Source: Rhizobium sp. 16-449-1b (lineage in GTDB: Bacteria; Pseudomonadota; Alphaproteobacteria; Rhizobiales; Rhizobiaceae). From it: a stretch of DNA of 64,000 nucleotides. A model generated the notes under the pieces. It ran no database searches. It was not told the DNA's origin and was given only the letters and a program-made list of their open reading frames with translations. Location: NCBI RefSeq assembly GCF_017741935.1, contig NZ_JAGHMH010000007.1, positions 248,001-312,000 of the forward strand, read 5' to 3'. Positions 9,389-18,059 of this stretch are shown piece after piece. The position numbers and the translations under genes were made by a program. Position 1 is the first letter of the stretch. Every line of letters starts with the position of its first letter.

Positions 9389-11047
9389 TCAGTCGTTACC
9401 GCCTTGAGCGGCCGCTTGCGCGAAACGCATCTTGAGCGCCGCCACCTCGCCCGGGTCGACCGTCAATGCGGCAACGGCGATCCAGGCGTCGATATAATGT
9501 TCGGGCGCATAGACATGGCCGTAGCCCATCGGCGACGTCGTCGCGATCATCAGATCGAACAGCAGCTGAAACATCGTCAGCACGGGAAACCACCTGAGGC
9601 TCGGCGAAACGTCCGGCCCCCGCGGCGCCTGCATCCATGCCGGCTCGCGGTAGAAGGAATGCGGATCGAAGAACGTCACCGCATCGCTTGCATATTGCAG
9701 GTAGACGATCCGCATCGGCCCCCATTGCGCTGCATCAGGGAGGTCCAGGTGGTTCTCCTGATTGGTGAAACGGATCATCGAGCCGTCGCGGAAGGTCGGC
9801 AGCCAGGCCGGCGATTGCGGATTGCGCCCCGCCGTCACCGCATTCCACATACGGCTCTCGAAAGGCGGACCGCTCCACAGAGCACCCTGGAACGGATCGG
9901 CGATCACGTCGAAGATATCGGCCGATAGCTGCGAGTTCAGCGCGCCGAGGCTCAAGCCATGCAGGTAGAGCTTCGGCCGCTTGTCGTGCGGCAGCGTCGT
10001 CCAGTAGCCGTAGACCTCGCGAAACAGCGCCTTGGCCGACTGCGCGCCGTACTCCGATTCAACCAGCAGCGACAACCAGCTCGAGAGGTAGGAATATTGC
10101 AGCGCCACGCTCGCGACATCGCCCTGCTTCAAGTATTCCAGCGTATCCATCGCCGCCGGATCGACCCAGCCGGTGCCCGTCGGCGCGATTATGACGAGCA
10201 TCGAGCGCTCGAACGCCCCGTCCCGCTTCAACTCCTCGAGCGCAAGCTTGGCGCGCGCCTCGATCGTATCGGCATTGTTGAGGCCGACATAGACGCGAAT
10301 GGGCTCGCGCGCCTCGCCCTTCCAGAAGCCGCTGATATCGGAAGCGCTCGGCCCCGACGCCACGAAGTGCCGCCCCTGCCGTCCGAGACCATCCCAGGCG
10401 ACCAGAGACGCCTTGCTCCCCGTCTTCGCCGGATCGGCGGGCATCGGCACGTTATCCTCGATCAGCGCATCCAACCGCTGCATCGAGGAATCGATCGCAT
10501 GCAGCGCTCCGCGCATTAGCACCCCTTCGGCCACCGACCAGAAGACTGCCACCGCGATCGCGAAACCGATGACATTGGAAACGCGTCGCGGCACGAAGCG
10601 ATCGAGCCGCCGTGATGTCCACCGGAAGGTCAGCAGGAACAGGCGACCCAGCAGCACAGCGACGAGAAAGACGACGAAGGCGAGCGCTCCGAGCTTGAAC
10701 GGCTCAGCACTTTCGAGCGGCTCCATATGCCAGAGCTCGCGGATCGAGTTCTGCCAGCCGGCCGCCTGCCAGAGGAAGACCACGGCCACGATCAGCCCGC
10801 AGATCAGCACCGCCATCCTCTGCGACAGAAGCGGCCCGCGATAAGGCAGTTCGAGATACTTCCACAGGCTGACGGCGGCGACCCCGATGAGATAGCCGAC
10901 CGCCGCGCAAATACCCGACAGCGCCCCCTGCACGATATAGGATCGCGGCATCAGCGTCGGCGTCAGCGACGCGGCGAAGAAGGCGAAGGCGAGCGTCAGC
11001 CCGATCACCGAGAGAGAGCGAAAAAGACCACCGAGCAGACGTCTCAT
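9389..11047 (-). CDS. Membrane alpha/beta hydrolase of the COG4425 (DUF2319) family
   Basis: 552 residues. The N-terminal third has about five transmembrane helices. The cytoplasmic or periplasmic C-terminal domain is an alpha/beta hydrolase with the nucleophile elbow LYLHGLSLGALNS (G-L-S-L-G). The architecture matches the family of predicted membrane hydrolases (Abhydrolase_9 with its N-terminal domain). The natural substrate is unknown; lipid esterase activity is possible. ATG 11047 is preferred because GGGGAG precedes it at the right spacing. Confidence 0.85.
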   Translation of the reverse strand: MRRLLGGLFRSLSVIGLTLAFAFFAASLTPTLMPRSYIVQGALSGICAAVGYLIGVAAVSLWKYLELPYRGPLLSQRMAVLICGLIVAVVFLWQAAGWQNSIRELWHMEPLESAEPFKLGALAFVVFLVAVLLGRLFLLTFRWTSRRLDRFVPRRVSNVIGFAIAVAVFWSVAEGVLMRGALHAIDSSMQRLDALIEDNVPMPADPAKTGSKASLVAWDGLGRQGRHFVASGPSASDISGFWKGEAREPIRVYVGLNNADTIEARAKLALEELKRDGAFERSMLVIIAPTGTGWVDPAAMDTLEYLKQGDVASVALQYSYLSSWLSLLVESEYGAQSAKALFREVYGYWTTLPHDKRPKLYLHGLSLGALNSQLSADIFDVIADPFQGALWSGPPFESRMWNAVTAGRNPQSPAWLPTFRDGSMIRFTNQENHLDLPDAAQWGPMRIVYLQYASDAVTFFDPHSFYREPAWMQAPRGPDVSPSLRWFPVLTMFQLLFDLMIATTSPMGYGHVYAPEHYIDAWIAVAALTVDPGEVAALKMRFAQAAAQGGND

Positions 11048-11120
11048 GCAACTCCCCAACCTTTAGCCGCAACGACCGACGGCGATCTCAGACGAAGATA
11101 AGCCCTGTGCCGCGTGCCTT

Positions 11121-12206
11121 CTACTCACCCAGGCCAAGAAAGACGAAGGGCTTGGCATCCTTGAATTCCGATGTCGCATTGCCGGAATAGGTATGGTCCT
11201 GGCTCTCGCCGAGATCGAGCCGTTTCACCTTGCCGGTCTCCTTGGCGAAGTCGATCGCCTTCAGGTCGACCCAGAAAGTGTTGGGTGTGAGCGCCGACTC
11301 GAAGAAGTAGAGCTTACGCTTGTGATCGAACACGGTGCGCCAGCGCGTCGACGAAATGTTCGGCTCCTCCGGCGTGTTGAGGCCATAGGGCACAGAGACA
11401 TTGCGGATGACGCTAAAAACGCTTGCGAGCGCCCTATTGGGGCTCTCGTCCTTGGGGATCGCGTTGACATAGAAGGAGGCGCGCGCGAAGCGATCGGCCG
11501 CCCGGTTGGTGCCGGGCAACATGACGGTGCCGCCGATCTGCTTCCAATAGGAGTTCAAGGCGAGCTGCTGATCAAAGATCGGCGAGTTGGTCATCACCTG
11601 ATATTTGCGATCGTGGTGGATGACCTGCTTGCCGCCGATGTACTCGACGATGGCGCTATCCCCTGTCGCGTCGGACATCGACAGATGCAGCGTCGTCAGC
11701 CGGTTCTCGCCGGGCACGTTGTCGGTGACGACGGTGAATGGCTCCTTCCGAAGCGCCTCCACGGCCTCGTCAACGGTGGCGAAGTTGTCGAGCACATATT
11801 GCGCCCAGGCCGCGATGGTGAGGCCGGGCTTGCTGGATTTGTCGAAGGGCGGATATTCGGATTCGACCAGCCACAAGAGGTTGGCGTTCAGCCCCGCCTC
11901 GTTCACCCCATCGGTGGTCGACACATCATAGCCGGTCGCGACGACGCTCCCGTATTTCGAGGTCCAGTGAATGGAGTTCGGCCCGGCCTTGCCGCTGCGC
12001 TCTGCGCCGCGCGGCAGGATGTAGAGATTGGTGGTGATATCGCTCTTCCAGTCCATCGACCGCGCGGTGATGACGTTCGCATCGGGGCCGAGATAGACGA
12101 GGCGGGTGCAGGCATCGGCGACGTCGGCGAAAAGCAGCGCGGACGCGATGACGGCGGTCGCGACCGTGCGCGCGCGTAAACGAGATGGACGGCGGTTCGA
12201 AGACAC
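11121..12206 (-). CDS. Secreted linear-amide C-N hydrolase (choloylglycine hydrolase / penicillin V acylase family, Ntn)
   Basis: 361 residues. A signal peptide ends exactly before Cys33 (ADA then CTRLVY), so signal cleavage would expose the catalytic N-terminal nucleophile. Arg49 and Asp52 in TARSMDW match the conserved Arg and Asp of the family. Relatives hydrolyse bile salts, penicillin V or N-acyl homoserine lactones; in a soil bacterium the last is a reasonable guess but not shown. The protein should be periplasmic. A beta-barrel outer-membrane protein gene lies 31 bases upstream on the same strand. Confidence 0.88.
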   Translation of the reverse strand: MSSNRRPSRLRARTVATAVIASALLFADVADACTRLVYLGPDANVITARSMDWKSDITTNLYILPRGAERSGKAGPNSIHWTSKYGSVVATGYDVSTTDGVNEAGLNANLLWLVESEYPPFDKSSKPGLTIAAWAQYVLDNFATVDEAVEALRKEPFTVVTDNVPGENRLTTLHLSMSDATGDSAIVEYIGGKQVIHHDRKYQVMTNSPIFDQQLALNSYWKQIGGTVMLPGTNRAADRFARASFYVNAIPKDESPNRALASVFSVIRNVSVPYGLNTPEEPNISSTRWRTVFDHKRKLYFFESALTPNTFWVDLKAIDFAKETGKVKRLDLGESQDHTYSGNATSEFKDAKPFVFLGLGE

Positions 12207-12237
12207 GGGGCTTCTCCAATATCGGTGATCACGGAAG

Positions 12238-13062
12238 CTAGAAGCGCATGGAAAACCCGATCGCAGGGCCGTGCTGGCTGACGTCCCATTTGAACTTGTT
12301 CGCGCCGGTGAAGTCGTCGTTTTCGTAATCCTGGTAGAGAAGCCTGTACCCTGCCCTAAGCACGGTCGGATGGCCGAGCATCATGGTGCGATAGCCGAGA
12401 TAGGCCTGCGCGTTAACGCTCACCTTCGAGCCTACACCGAAGCCACCGACATCGGCCTCGGCAAACAGGTTCCAGCGTTCGGTGAGATCGGCATTCATCC
12501 GCAGGCCGACGAAGGGATCGGTCCAGTCGGAACTCTTCGACGCGCGAAGGCCGAAAGCCTCGACATCGGCCTCAAGCTTCGTCCAGCGCACACCGGCGGT
12601 CGGCTCGATCGATAGCGTTCGCGGCTTGCCGAACACCGTATCGCCGCCGAGCACCGCCTCATAGGCCTTGAAGAAGGCGCCGGCCGACAGGGTGGTCGTG
12701 GTGATGTCGAGCCCGATCTCGTGTGAGAACACCTGCTCGTCCTGGCTGGTCTTTACATGCTGGCCGTCGAAATAGACGCCCCATTGGCCATTGGTGATCT
12801 CGATATTGCCCATGAGAGCGAAATCGAGATGGTCGAAGATATCGGAGAAAGGAACGTCGACATCCGTATCGAAGCCGGCCAGCGATCCGCTGCCATTCAG
12901 CGATGCGGCCCACACGTAGGGGCTGACGATGACCGCCCACTCGCGCTCCGGCGCGATCCTGCTGTTGTCGAAATCGGCGGCGACGGCCTGCCTTGAAATG
13001 AATGGAAGAGCGGAAAACAGCGCAAGGCCCACGGTCGCCACACCCATCGCCAAAAGCCGCAT
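12238..13062 (-). CDS. Outer-membrane beta-barrel protein
   Basis: 274 residues with a Sec signal peptide (cleavage after AVA, about residue 28). Alternating hydrophobic/polar strands follow, and the chain ends in Phe (GFSMRF), the usual outer-membrane insertion signal. The pattern (VSPYVWAASLNGS ... GYRLLYQDYE) resembles small porin-like or OmpW/OmpX-like barrels of rhizobia, without a precise family. It is probably co-transcribed with the downstream Ntn hydrolase (gap 31 bases). Confidence 0.8.
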   Translation of the reverse strand: MRLLAMGVATVGLALFSALPFISRQAVAADFDNSRIAPEREWAVIVSPYVWAASLNGSGSLAGFDTDVDVPFSDIFDHLDFALMGNIEITNGQWGVYFDGQHVKTSQDEQVFSHEIGLDITTTTLSAGAFFKAYEAVLGGDTVFGKPRTLSIEPTAGVRWTKLEADVEAFGLRASKSSDWTDPFVGLRMNADLTERWNLFAEADVGGFGVGSKVSVNAQAYLGYRTMMLGHPTVLRAGYRLLYQDYENDDFTGANKFKWDVSQHGPAIGFSMRF

Positions 13063-13315
13063 CGAAAGCCCCCATTTTCAATGTCCTACCGCGACCTTAC
13101 TACCGGAGGGCGAAAACTCAAGCGAGATCAGCAGGATTGCTCGCTGACGGCGATCGAATGACGATTGCGGAACTCAAAGAGACGTGTGGTCACAAGGGCG
13201 CGACACTTTTGCCGGAACGCTCCGATTTCGGTTTTTCAGCCGATACGCTAGGGTCCGCAGGAATCGACCCTGAAACCAGCGTTGAGCAAGAAACTCGCCT
13301 TCAAAAGGAGCGCCA

Positions 13316-13702
13316 ATGACCGAAGACCCCAAGCCGAAAGGCACGCTGACCCTGAGGACCATGGCGATGCCCGCCGATGCCAACCCGGCCGGTGACATCT
13401 TCGGCGGATGGGTCATGGCGCAGATGGACCTTGCATCGGGCATCTCGGCCGCCGAGCGTGCCAAGGCACGCGTCGTGACCGCCGCCGTCAAGGAAATGGC
13501 CTTCGCCCTGCCCGTCAAGATCGGCGACACGCTGTCCATCTACACCGAGATCGAGCGCGTCGGCCGCACCTCGATCACCCTCTGTATCGAGGCCTGGGCG
13601 ACCCGGGCCCGCTACAACAAGATGGAAAAAGTCACCGCCGGCACCTTCATCATGGTGGCGCTCGACGAGAATGGCCAGCCCAAGCCTGTGCCTGCCGAAT
13701 AG
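13316..13702 (+). CDS. Acyl-CoA thioesterase, YciA-like hotdog protein
   Basis: 128 residues in a single hotdog domain. The family segment MPADANPAGDIFGGWVMAQ contains the conserved N-x-x-G-D-x-F-G-G-W that caps the central helix of YciA/acyl-CoA thioesterases. These hydrolyse short to long acyl-CoAs in the cytoplasm. An AGGAG-like site precedes ATG 13316. The gene is followed by a strong hairpin (13713-13742). Confidence 0.9.
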   Translation: MTEDPKPKGTLTLRTMAMPADANPAGDIFGGWVMAQMDLASGISAAERAKARVVTAAVKEMAFALPVKIGDTLSIYTEIERVGRTSITLCIEAWATRARYNKMEKVTAGTFIMVALDENGQPKPVPAE

Positions 13703-13712
13703 ACCAAAATGA

Positions 13713-13742
13713 GAGAAAGGCAACTTTTCGGTTGCCTTTCTC
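13713..13742 (+). terminator. 12-bp perfect hairpin after the thioesterase gene
   Basis: A perfect 12-base stem (GAGAAAGGCAAC paired with GTTGCCTTTCTC) with loop TTTTCG lies 10 bases past the stop. It could terminate the thioesterase transcript, although no long T-tract follows. Its arms are repeated in the next hairpin (13763-13780), so it may be part of an RNA switch. Confidence 0.6.
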
Positions 13743-13762
13743 AGCGATCCGGGCGATAAAAA

Positions 13763-13780
13763 GGCAACCAGGAGGTTGCC
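13763..13780 (+). promoter_or_regulatory. Shine-Dalgarno-sequestering hairpin of the SRPBCC gene
   Basis: GGCAACC pairs perfectly with GGTTGCC around the tetraloop AGGA. The Shine-Dalgarno AGGAGG (13770-13775) is in the loop and the top of the 3' arm, four bases from the hairpin end and eight before ATG 13784. Translation should be reduced when it forms. The 3' arm of the preceding hairpin (13731-13739) can pair with this 5' arm instead (13760-13768), freeing the site. Confidence 0.55.
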
Positions 13781-13783
13781 AAT

Positions 13784-14230
13784 ATGTCCGATCGCATCGA
13801 AAAGACCATTGAACTCAATGCCCCTGTGGCCCGCGTGTGGCAGGCCATCAGCGATTACCGTGAATTCGGCGAATGGTTCCGCGTCAAGATCGACGCGCCC
13901 TTCGTCGCCGGAGAGGAAGCCACCGGCAAGATCCTCTATCCCGGCTACGGGCATCTCCGCTGGACCGTCACCGTCAAGCGCATCGAGGAACCAACGCTGT
14001 TTTCCTTCACCTGGCTCCCCTATGCGGTCGATCCGGATAGAGACTATTCCGCCGAAATCCCGACGCTGGTCGAGTTTCGGCTGGAGCCGATATCGAAAGG
14101 CACCCGGCTGACCATCACCGAATCCGGCTTCGACAAGGTGCCCGAATACCGCCGCGCCGAGGCCTTCCGCATGAACGACGGCGGATGGGCCGAGCAGATC
14201 AAGAACATCAAGGCCCATGTCGAACCCTGA
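13784..14230 (+). CDS. SRPBCC-domain protein (START-like / AHSA1 type)
   Basis: 148 residues of the SRPBCC ligand-binding fold: N-terminal IEKTIELNAPVARVWQAIS, central TGKILYPGY ... WTVTVKRIEEP and a C-terminal long helix starting at RRAEAFRMNDGGWAEQ. Such proteins bind hydrophobic ligands. The gene overlaps an ArsR-family regulator by 14 bases, the common pairing in which both are in one operon. It starts behind an unusual hairpin containing its ribosome site. Confidence 0.9.
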   Translation: MSDRIEKTIELNAPVARVWQAISDYREFGEWFRVKIDAPFVAGEEATGKILYPGYGHLRWTVTVKRIEEPTLFSFTWLPYAVDPDRDYSAEIPTLVEFRLEPISKGTRLTITESGFDKVPEYRRAEAFRMNDGGWAEQIKNIKAHVEP

Positions 14231-14573
14231 GCAAATGCCGAACCTTGGCGCCACCACGGCCGGCCGAGACGCCGCCGCGCTTTTCGCGGCGCTTGGCGAC
14301 CCAACCCGCCTGTCCCTGCTCACAGCGCTGAGCGACGGCCGCCCGTCCTCGATCGCCGGACTCTCCGGCGGCACGGAGCTGACGCGCCAGGCCATCACCA
14401 AGCACCTCACCGTTCTGGAAAAAGCCGGCCTCGTCGAAAGCATGAAGGTCGGCCGCGAAAGCCATTACAGCTTCCGGCGTGACCGCATCGACATCATGCG
14501 CGCCTATCTCGACGGCGTCTCCCGGCAATGGGACGACGCGCTGGAACGCCTGCGCGCCTTCGTCGAGCGCTGA
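14217..14573 (+). CDS. ArsR-family transcriptional regulator
   Basis: 118 residues with a winged-helix domain: ALGDPTRLSLLTALSDG, SIAGLSGGTELTRQAITKHLTVLEKAGLV (recognition helix) and the wing ESMKVGRESHYSF. No CxC-type metal site is visible in the recognition helix, so it is probably not an arsenic or metal sensor. It overlaps the SRPBCC gene by 14 bases and likely controls this operon. Confidence 0.9.
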   Translation: MSNPEQMPNLGATTAGRDAAALFAALGDPTRLSLLTALSDGRPSSIAGLSGGTELTRQAITKHLTVLEKAGLVESMKVGRESHYSFRRDRIDIMRAYLDGVSRQWDDALERLRAFVER

Positions 14574-14591
14574 CCGCAATAGCTTGTCTGC

Positions 14592-15764
14592 TCAAGCCCG
14601 CAGAAACTGCGATCCCTTGTCGAAGGTAACACCCGGAAATATCTTGGCCGTCAGATCATCCACCGTCACGTCGAACTGCCGGTAAAGCATGGCGGCGGCG
14701 ATCTCCCGAACGTCGGCGGTCGGCGCCAGATCGCGCTCATCGAGAAGCTGCTGATCGCCAAGCCCCGGCCAGCGGCCGAGGATGCGACCGCCATTGATCG
14801 CGCCGCCCGCCAGCACGGCACAGCCGCCGGTGCCATGGTCTGTCCCTCCGGACCCGTTTTCCCGAACCGTCCGGCCAAATTCGGTCATCGCGAGCACCAC
14901 GGTCTTCGACCAGATATCCGGCCCCAGCGTCGACTTCAACGTAGTGATCGCCTCCGTCAGATCCTGCACCGGACGCTTGAACTGTCCAATCTGGCCGACA
15001 TGCGTATCCCAGCCGGTGATCGAGAAGCTGGCGATCCGGTAATCGCCCTTCAGCATGTTGCCGGCAAGGGCGGCCACATCCGCCACCTTCTGTCCGCGCG
15101 GCCCGCCGGGCTCGGCCACCATGGATGCGCTGTTGGCGCGCGTCGCCTCCTCCATCGCCTTCGCGAAGGCAGGGTCGCCGGCGTAAAGCCGCTGAAGGAA
15201 CTGCGTCTCGTCGCGGGCCGGCCCGAGATTGGAATCCGACGCCCAGACATCGACGTTGTTGGGCCCGGTCAGGATCAGCTCCGTCGATGTATTGACGTCG
15301 ATCGCCTTGCGCGCATCCGATCGCGGGATGACGGCAAGCGCGCGATTGAGCCACCCGGTCTTTTCCTCAGAGACGTGCTCGCCGCCCGATTCCAGCATGT
15401 CCTGCCCGTCGAAATGACTGCGCTGGTCGCGATAGGGCGTCGACACCGCATGCACGAAGGCAAGCTCGCGGCTGCGCCACAGCGGCATCAGATCGGCTGC
15501 CGAAGGATGGAGACCGAAATGCCCGTCGAGATCGATAAGCCCAGTGTCCGGCGTCAGCGCCAGCGTCGGCCGGAACGCGGCAAAGCCGGCATCGCCATAG
15601 GGCTGGACCAGCGCCAGCCCGTCCATCGCCCCGCGCAGCACGATGGTGACGAATCGCTTGTCTCCCGGCATCGACGCGAAGGTGACGGGAGTGAGGATCG
15701 GGGCCGCCGCGAGGCAGCAGGCGGAAGCAAGGAAGCCGCGGCGCGATAGCGTGAAATCGGTCAT
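14592..15764 (-). CDS. DUF1501 family protein with Tat signal
   Basis: 390 residues. A twin-arginine signal is present near the start (LSRRGFLASACCLAAAP). The mature part has the DUF1501 pattern of alkaline-phosphatase-like fold proteins, with motifs DGLALVQPYGD, RSHFDGQDMLESG, WDTHVGQ, TEFGRTVRENGSGGTDHG. The function is unknown. ATG 15764 has AGGAG at good spacing; the open frame upstream overlaps the previous gene. The DUF1800 gene is 10 bases upstream, the usual partner. Confidence 0.9.
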   Translation of the reverse strand: MTDFTLSRRGFLASACCLAAAPILTPVTFASMPGDKRFVTIVLRGAMDGLALVQPYGDAGFAAFRPTLALTPDTGLIDLDGHFGLHPSAADLMPLWRSRELAFVHAVSTPYRDQRSHFDGQDMLESGGEHVSEEKTGWLNRALAVIPRSDARKAIDVNTSTELILTGPNNVDVWASDSNLGPARDETQFLQRLYAGDPAFAKAMEEATRANSASMVAEPGGPRGQKVADVAALAGNMLKGDYRIASFSITGWDTHVGQIGQFKRPVQDLTEAITTLKSTLGPDIWSKTVVLAMTEFGRTVRENGSGGTDHGTGGCAVLAGGAINGGRILGRWPGLGDQQLLDERDLAPTADVREIAAAMLYRQFDVTVDDLTAKIFPGVTFDKGSQFLRA

Positions 15765-15774
15765 CTCAAAGCTC

Positions 15775-17352
15775 CTATCGACGGTTGAACTCGGGCGATG
15801 CCAGCGCAAGCATCAGGCCGGTTGTCTTGTTGGGTGCCTGGCTGACGACGCGGATCGTGTCGTCGCGCGCGGCATCGCCAAGGGTTGCCTTCAGGAATTC
15901 GCGGGGATCGAGCCCCTGCCCGAACTGCGCGGTCGCCCGCCGCGCCCAGCCGAGCCGCTCGGCCAGCTGGCTGGCCGTGATCCAGGCCGAAAAGCTCTCC
16001 TCGAAACCGGCGGGGCTCGGCGGCAGCCAGATCGGCTGCCCCATGCGCCTGAGCGCGCCCTGCCCGAGCGCCCTCGCCGTCTGCATCGCCTTGCGGCGCT
16101 TCACCCGGTCCTCGTCACCGGGATCGATCATCGACGGACCACCGCCAGCGGCGGTGTCTGTGCCCTTCATATCGTCCTTGGCGCCACCACTCATCGCACC
16201 GCCCATATCGGGAGCGCTCGGAGCCATGGCCCCCTGCGCGCCCATGGCCTGCGCGTCATCATCCTGCTGGTTGGCCTTGAGGAACGCGACAACGGTGCCA
16301 TCGCCAGAGCCCGCATTCAGCGCCCTGAGACCGGCCACGACGAAATCGAATGGCTGACGCGCCTTCGCGCCCTCGTTGGCCCAGGCGGTGGGATGGTCGA
16401 GCATGGCGCCATAGACGGCCCTGAGATCGCCGTCGGTCTTCTTCCAGGCGCCGGTCATCGCGGCGATCAGCCCGTCATCCGGCTGATCGGAAACGAAATG
16501 CACCGCGAGCTTGCGACAGATATGCGCCGCCGTCTTTGGATTGGCGGCAAGATCGTCGAGCATGGCGAGATAATCGCCCGGCCGCCGCCTGTCGCCACCA
16601 TAGCTGACACCGAGGACCTCGTGACGACCGGGCTCGGCGATGTTGGGACGAAACGCCATGTCCATCTCCTGCCGGTCGATGGTCAGCCCGGTCAGCACCA
16701 TGGCGGCGGCCCGCACATCGGCCTGCGTATAGCCGCTGCCGGCCCCAAGCGTGTGCAGTTCCAGCAATTCTCGACCGAGGTTTTCGTTGAGCCCCTTGTT
16801 CTGCCGCATCCCGCCCTTGGAATCCGGCCCGAGCGACTCCGCCTGATCGAGATAGATCAGCATCGCCGGATGCTCGGTCGCGCTGCGCAACAGGTCAGCG
16901 AAGCGTCCGCCGATACGCGGACGGATCGCTTCGGCTTCGTAAAGCGGCACGAGCAGCCGCATCGGCAGGCTCTTGTTGGCGCTGGTGGAGAAATGATTGG
17001 TCCAGAAGGTGGAAAGCCGCTCGTAAAAGCCGTTTGGCGACATCACCGCCTGCAGCAGCCGCGCATTCGCATCCAGCTGGAAGGCCCGCTGCGCCTGTTT
17101 CTGCAACACCTTGCGCCGCTCGCGACGCGCCTGGTCATCGTCGCCGCTTTGCCTGAGATCGCGCAGATTGGCTTGCAGGTCGGCGATCACCTGATGCCGT
17201 TGCTCGATACCGCCGACGGGAAACGATACCGGTGCCCGCGCATCCGCGTTCACCTGTCGCAACAGGTCGTCCTTGTTCTGCGCCGCCACCTCGCCCGGCC
17301 GAAAGCCGTAACCGTAGCGGATCGCCGCCATCGTTGGAAAGGAAAGACTCAT
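15775..17352 (-). CDS. DUF1800 family protein
   Basis: 525 residues. Family landmarks are RYGYGFRPGE at the N-terminus, FWTNHFS, and NENLGRELLELHTLG with GYTQADVRAAAMVLTG. A Met/Gly/Ala-rich low-complexity insert (about residues 365-410) interrupts the C-terminal half. No clear signal peptide is visible, unlike its Tat-exported DUF1501 partner, so the pair may be exported together, which is inference. It is the first gene of the two-gene operon. Confidence 0.9.
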   Translation of the reverse strand: MSLSFPTMAAIRYGYGFRPGEVAAQNKDDLLRQVNADARAPVSFPVGGIEQRHQVIADLQANLRDLRQSGDDDQARRERRKVLQKQAQRAFQLDANARLLQAVMSPNGFYERLSTFWTNHFSTSANKSLPMRLLVPLYEAEAIRPRIGGRFADLLRSATEHPAMLIYLDQAESLGPDSKGGMRQNKGLNENLGRELLELHTLGAGSGYTQADVRAAAMVLTGLTIDRQEMDMAFRPNIAEPGRHEVLGVSYGGDRRRPGDYLAMLDDLAANPKTAAHICRKLAVHFVSDQPDDGLIAAMTGAWKKTDGDLRAVYGAMLDHPTAWANEGAKARQPFDFVVAGLRALNAGSGDGTVVAFLKANQQDDDAQAMGAQGAMAPSAPDMGGAMSGGAKDDMKGTDTAAGGGPSMIDPGDEDRVKRRKAMQTARALGQGALRRMGQPIWLPPSPAGFEESFSAWITASQLAERLGWARRATAQFGQGLDPREFLKATLGDAARDDTIRVVSQAPNKTTGLMLALASPEFNRR

Positions 17353-17480
17353 GACCTGTCACCTCCATATCCCTGGATGGTGACAGGCTGCGGTCAAAAC
17401 CGTCGGAAATTGAGGCAGAGACGTGACATGGACAATTTGTAATTCAAGGGCTTAACCGATCCCGCTTGCCGGGGTCGCGA

Positions 17481-17834
17481 TCATCCGCGGAAGATGAAGG
17501 ACGCCCCGACCGCGATCAGCGCAAATCCGATCGCGTGGTTCCAGGTGAGGCTCTCGCCCAGCCAGAACACCGAGAAGCCGGAGAATACGAGAAGCGTGAT
17601 CACCTCCTGCATCGTCTTCAACTGCGCCGTCGAATAGACCGCCGAGCCGATACGATTGGCTGGCACCGCCAGGCAGTATTCGAAAAACGCGATCGCCCAG
17701 CTGACGATGATGGCGACGAAAATCGCCGTTCCCTTGTGCTTGAGATGCCCGTACCAGGCGAATGTCATGAAGACGTTGGAGGCAAGCAGCATGACGATCG
17801 GCCAGATGGCCGCGGGGCTGAGGGCAAAGGGCAT
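17481..17834 (-). CDS. DMT-family membrane protein (DUF486)
   Basis: 117 residues with four transmembrane helices, as in small EmrE-like DMT proteins. It shows the DUF486 features LLASNVFMTFAWYGHLK, the segment AIAFFEYCLAVPANRIG, and a C-terminal TWNHAIGFALIAVGASF. The transport substrate is unknown. ATG 17834 begins the conserved sequence; the open frame upstream is not conserved-looking. Confidence 0.88.
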   Translation of the reverse strand: MPFALSPAAIWPIVMLLASNVFMTFAWYGHLKHKGTAIFVAIIVSWAIAFFEYCLAVPANRIGSAVYSTAQLKTMQEVITLLVFSGFSVFWLGESLTWNHAIGFALIAVGASFIFRG

Positions 17835-18059
17835 GTGTGATTCCCGAGAGTTGAAGCTGGCGCCAGCATGTACCGCTGAACGAAAAGGCTTCAAGAGGTC
17901 TGACCGCCTCCGCGAAATATATCGTCTCCGGGGCATTAGAACGTCACGCGCGCCGGAACATTTCACCGGACAGGCCGTTTGAGGCAGCACCGGAAGCCAG
18001 ACAGCCCGAATGATGTCTCTGGCAATCGCGGTCCACAGACCCTTTGGCGGAGACATGGC

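Noticed and set aside
15643-17442. 599-codon plus-strand open frame
   Set aside because: Antisense to the DUF1800/DUF1501 genes; no conserved motifs.
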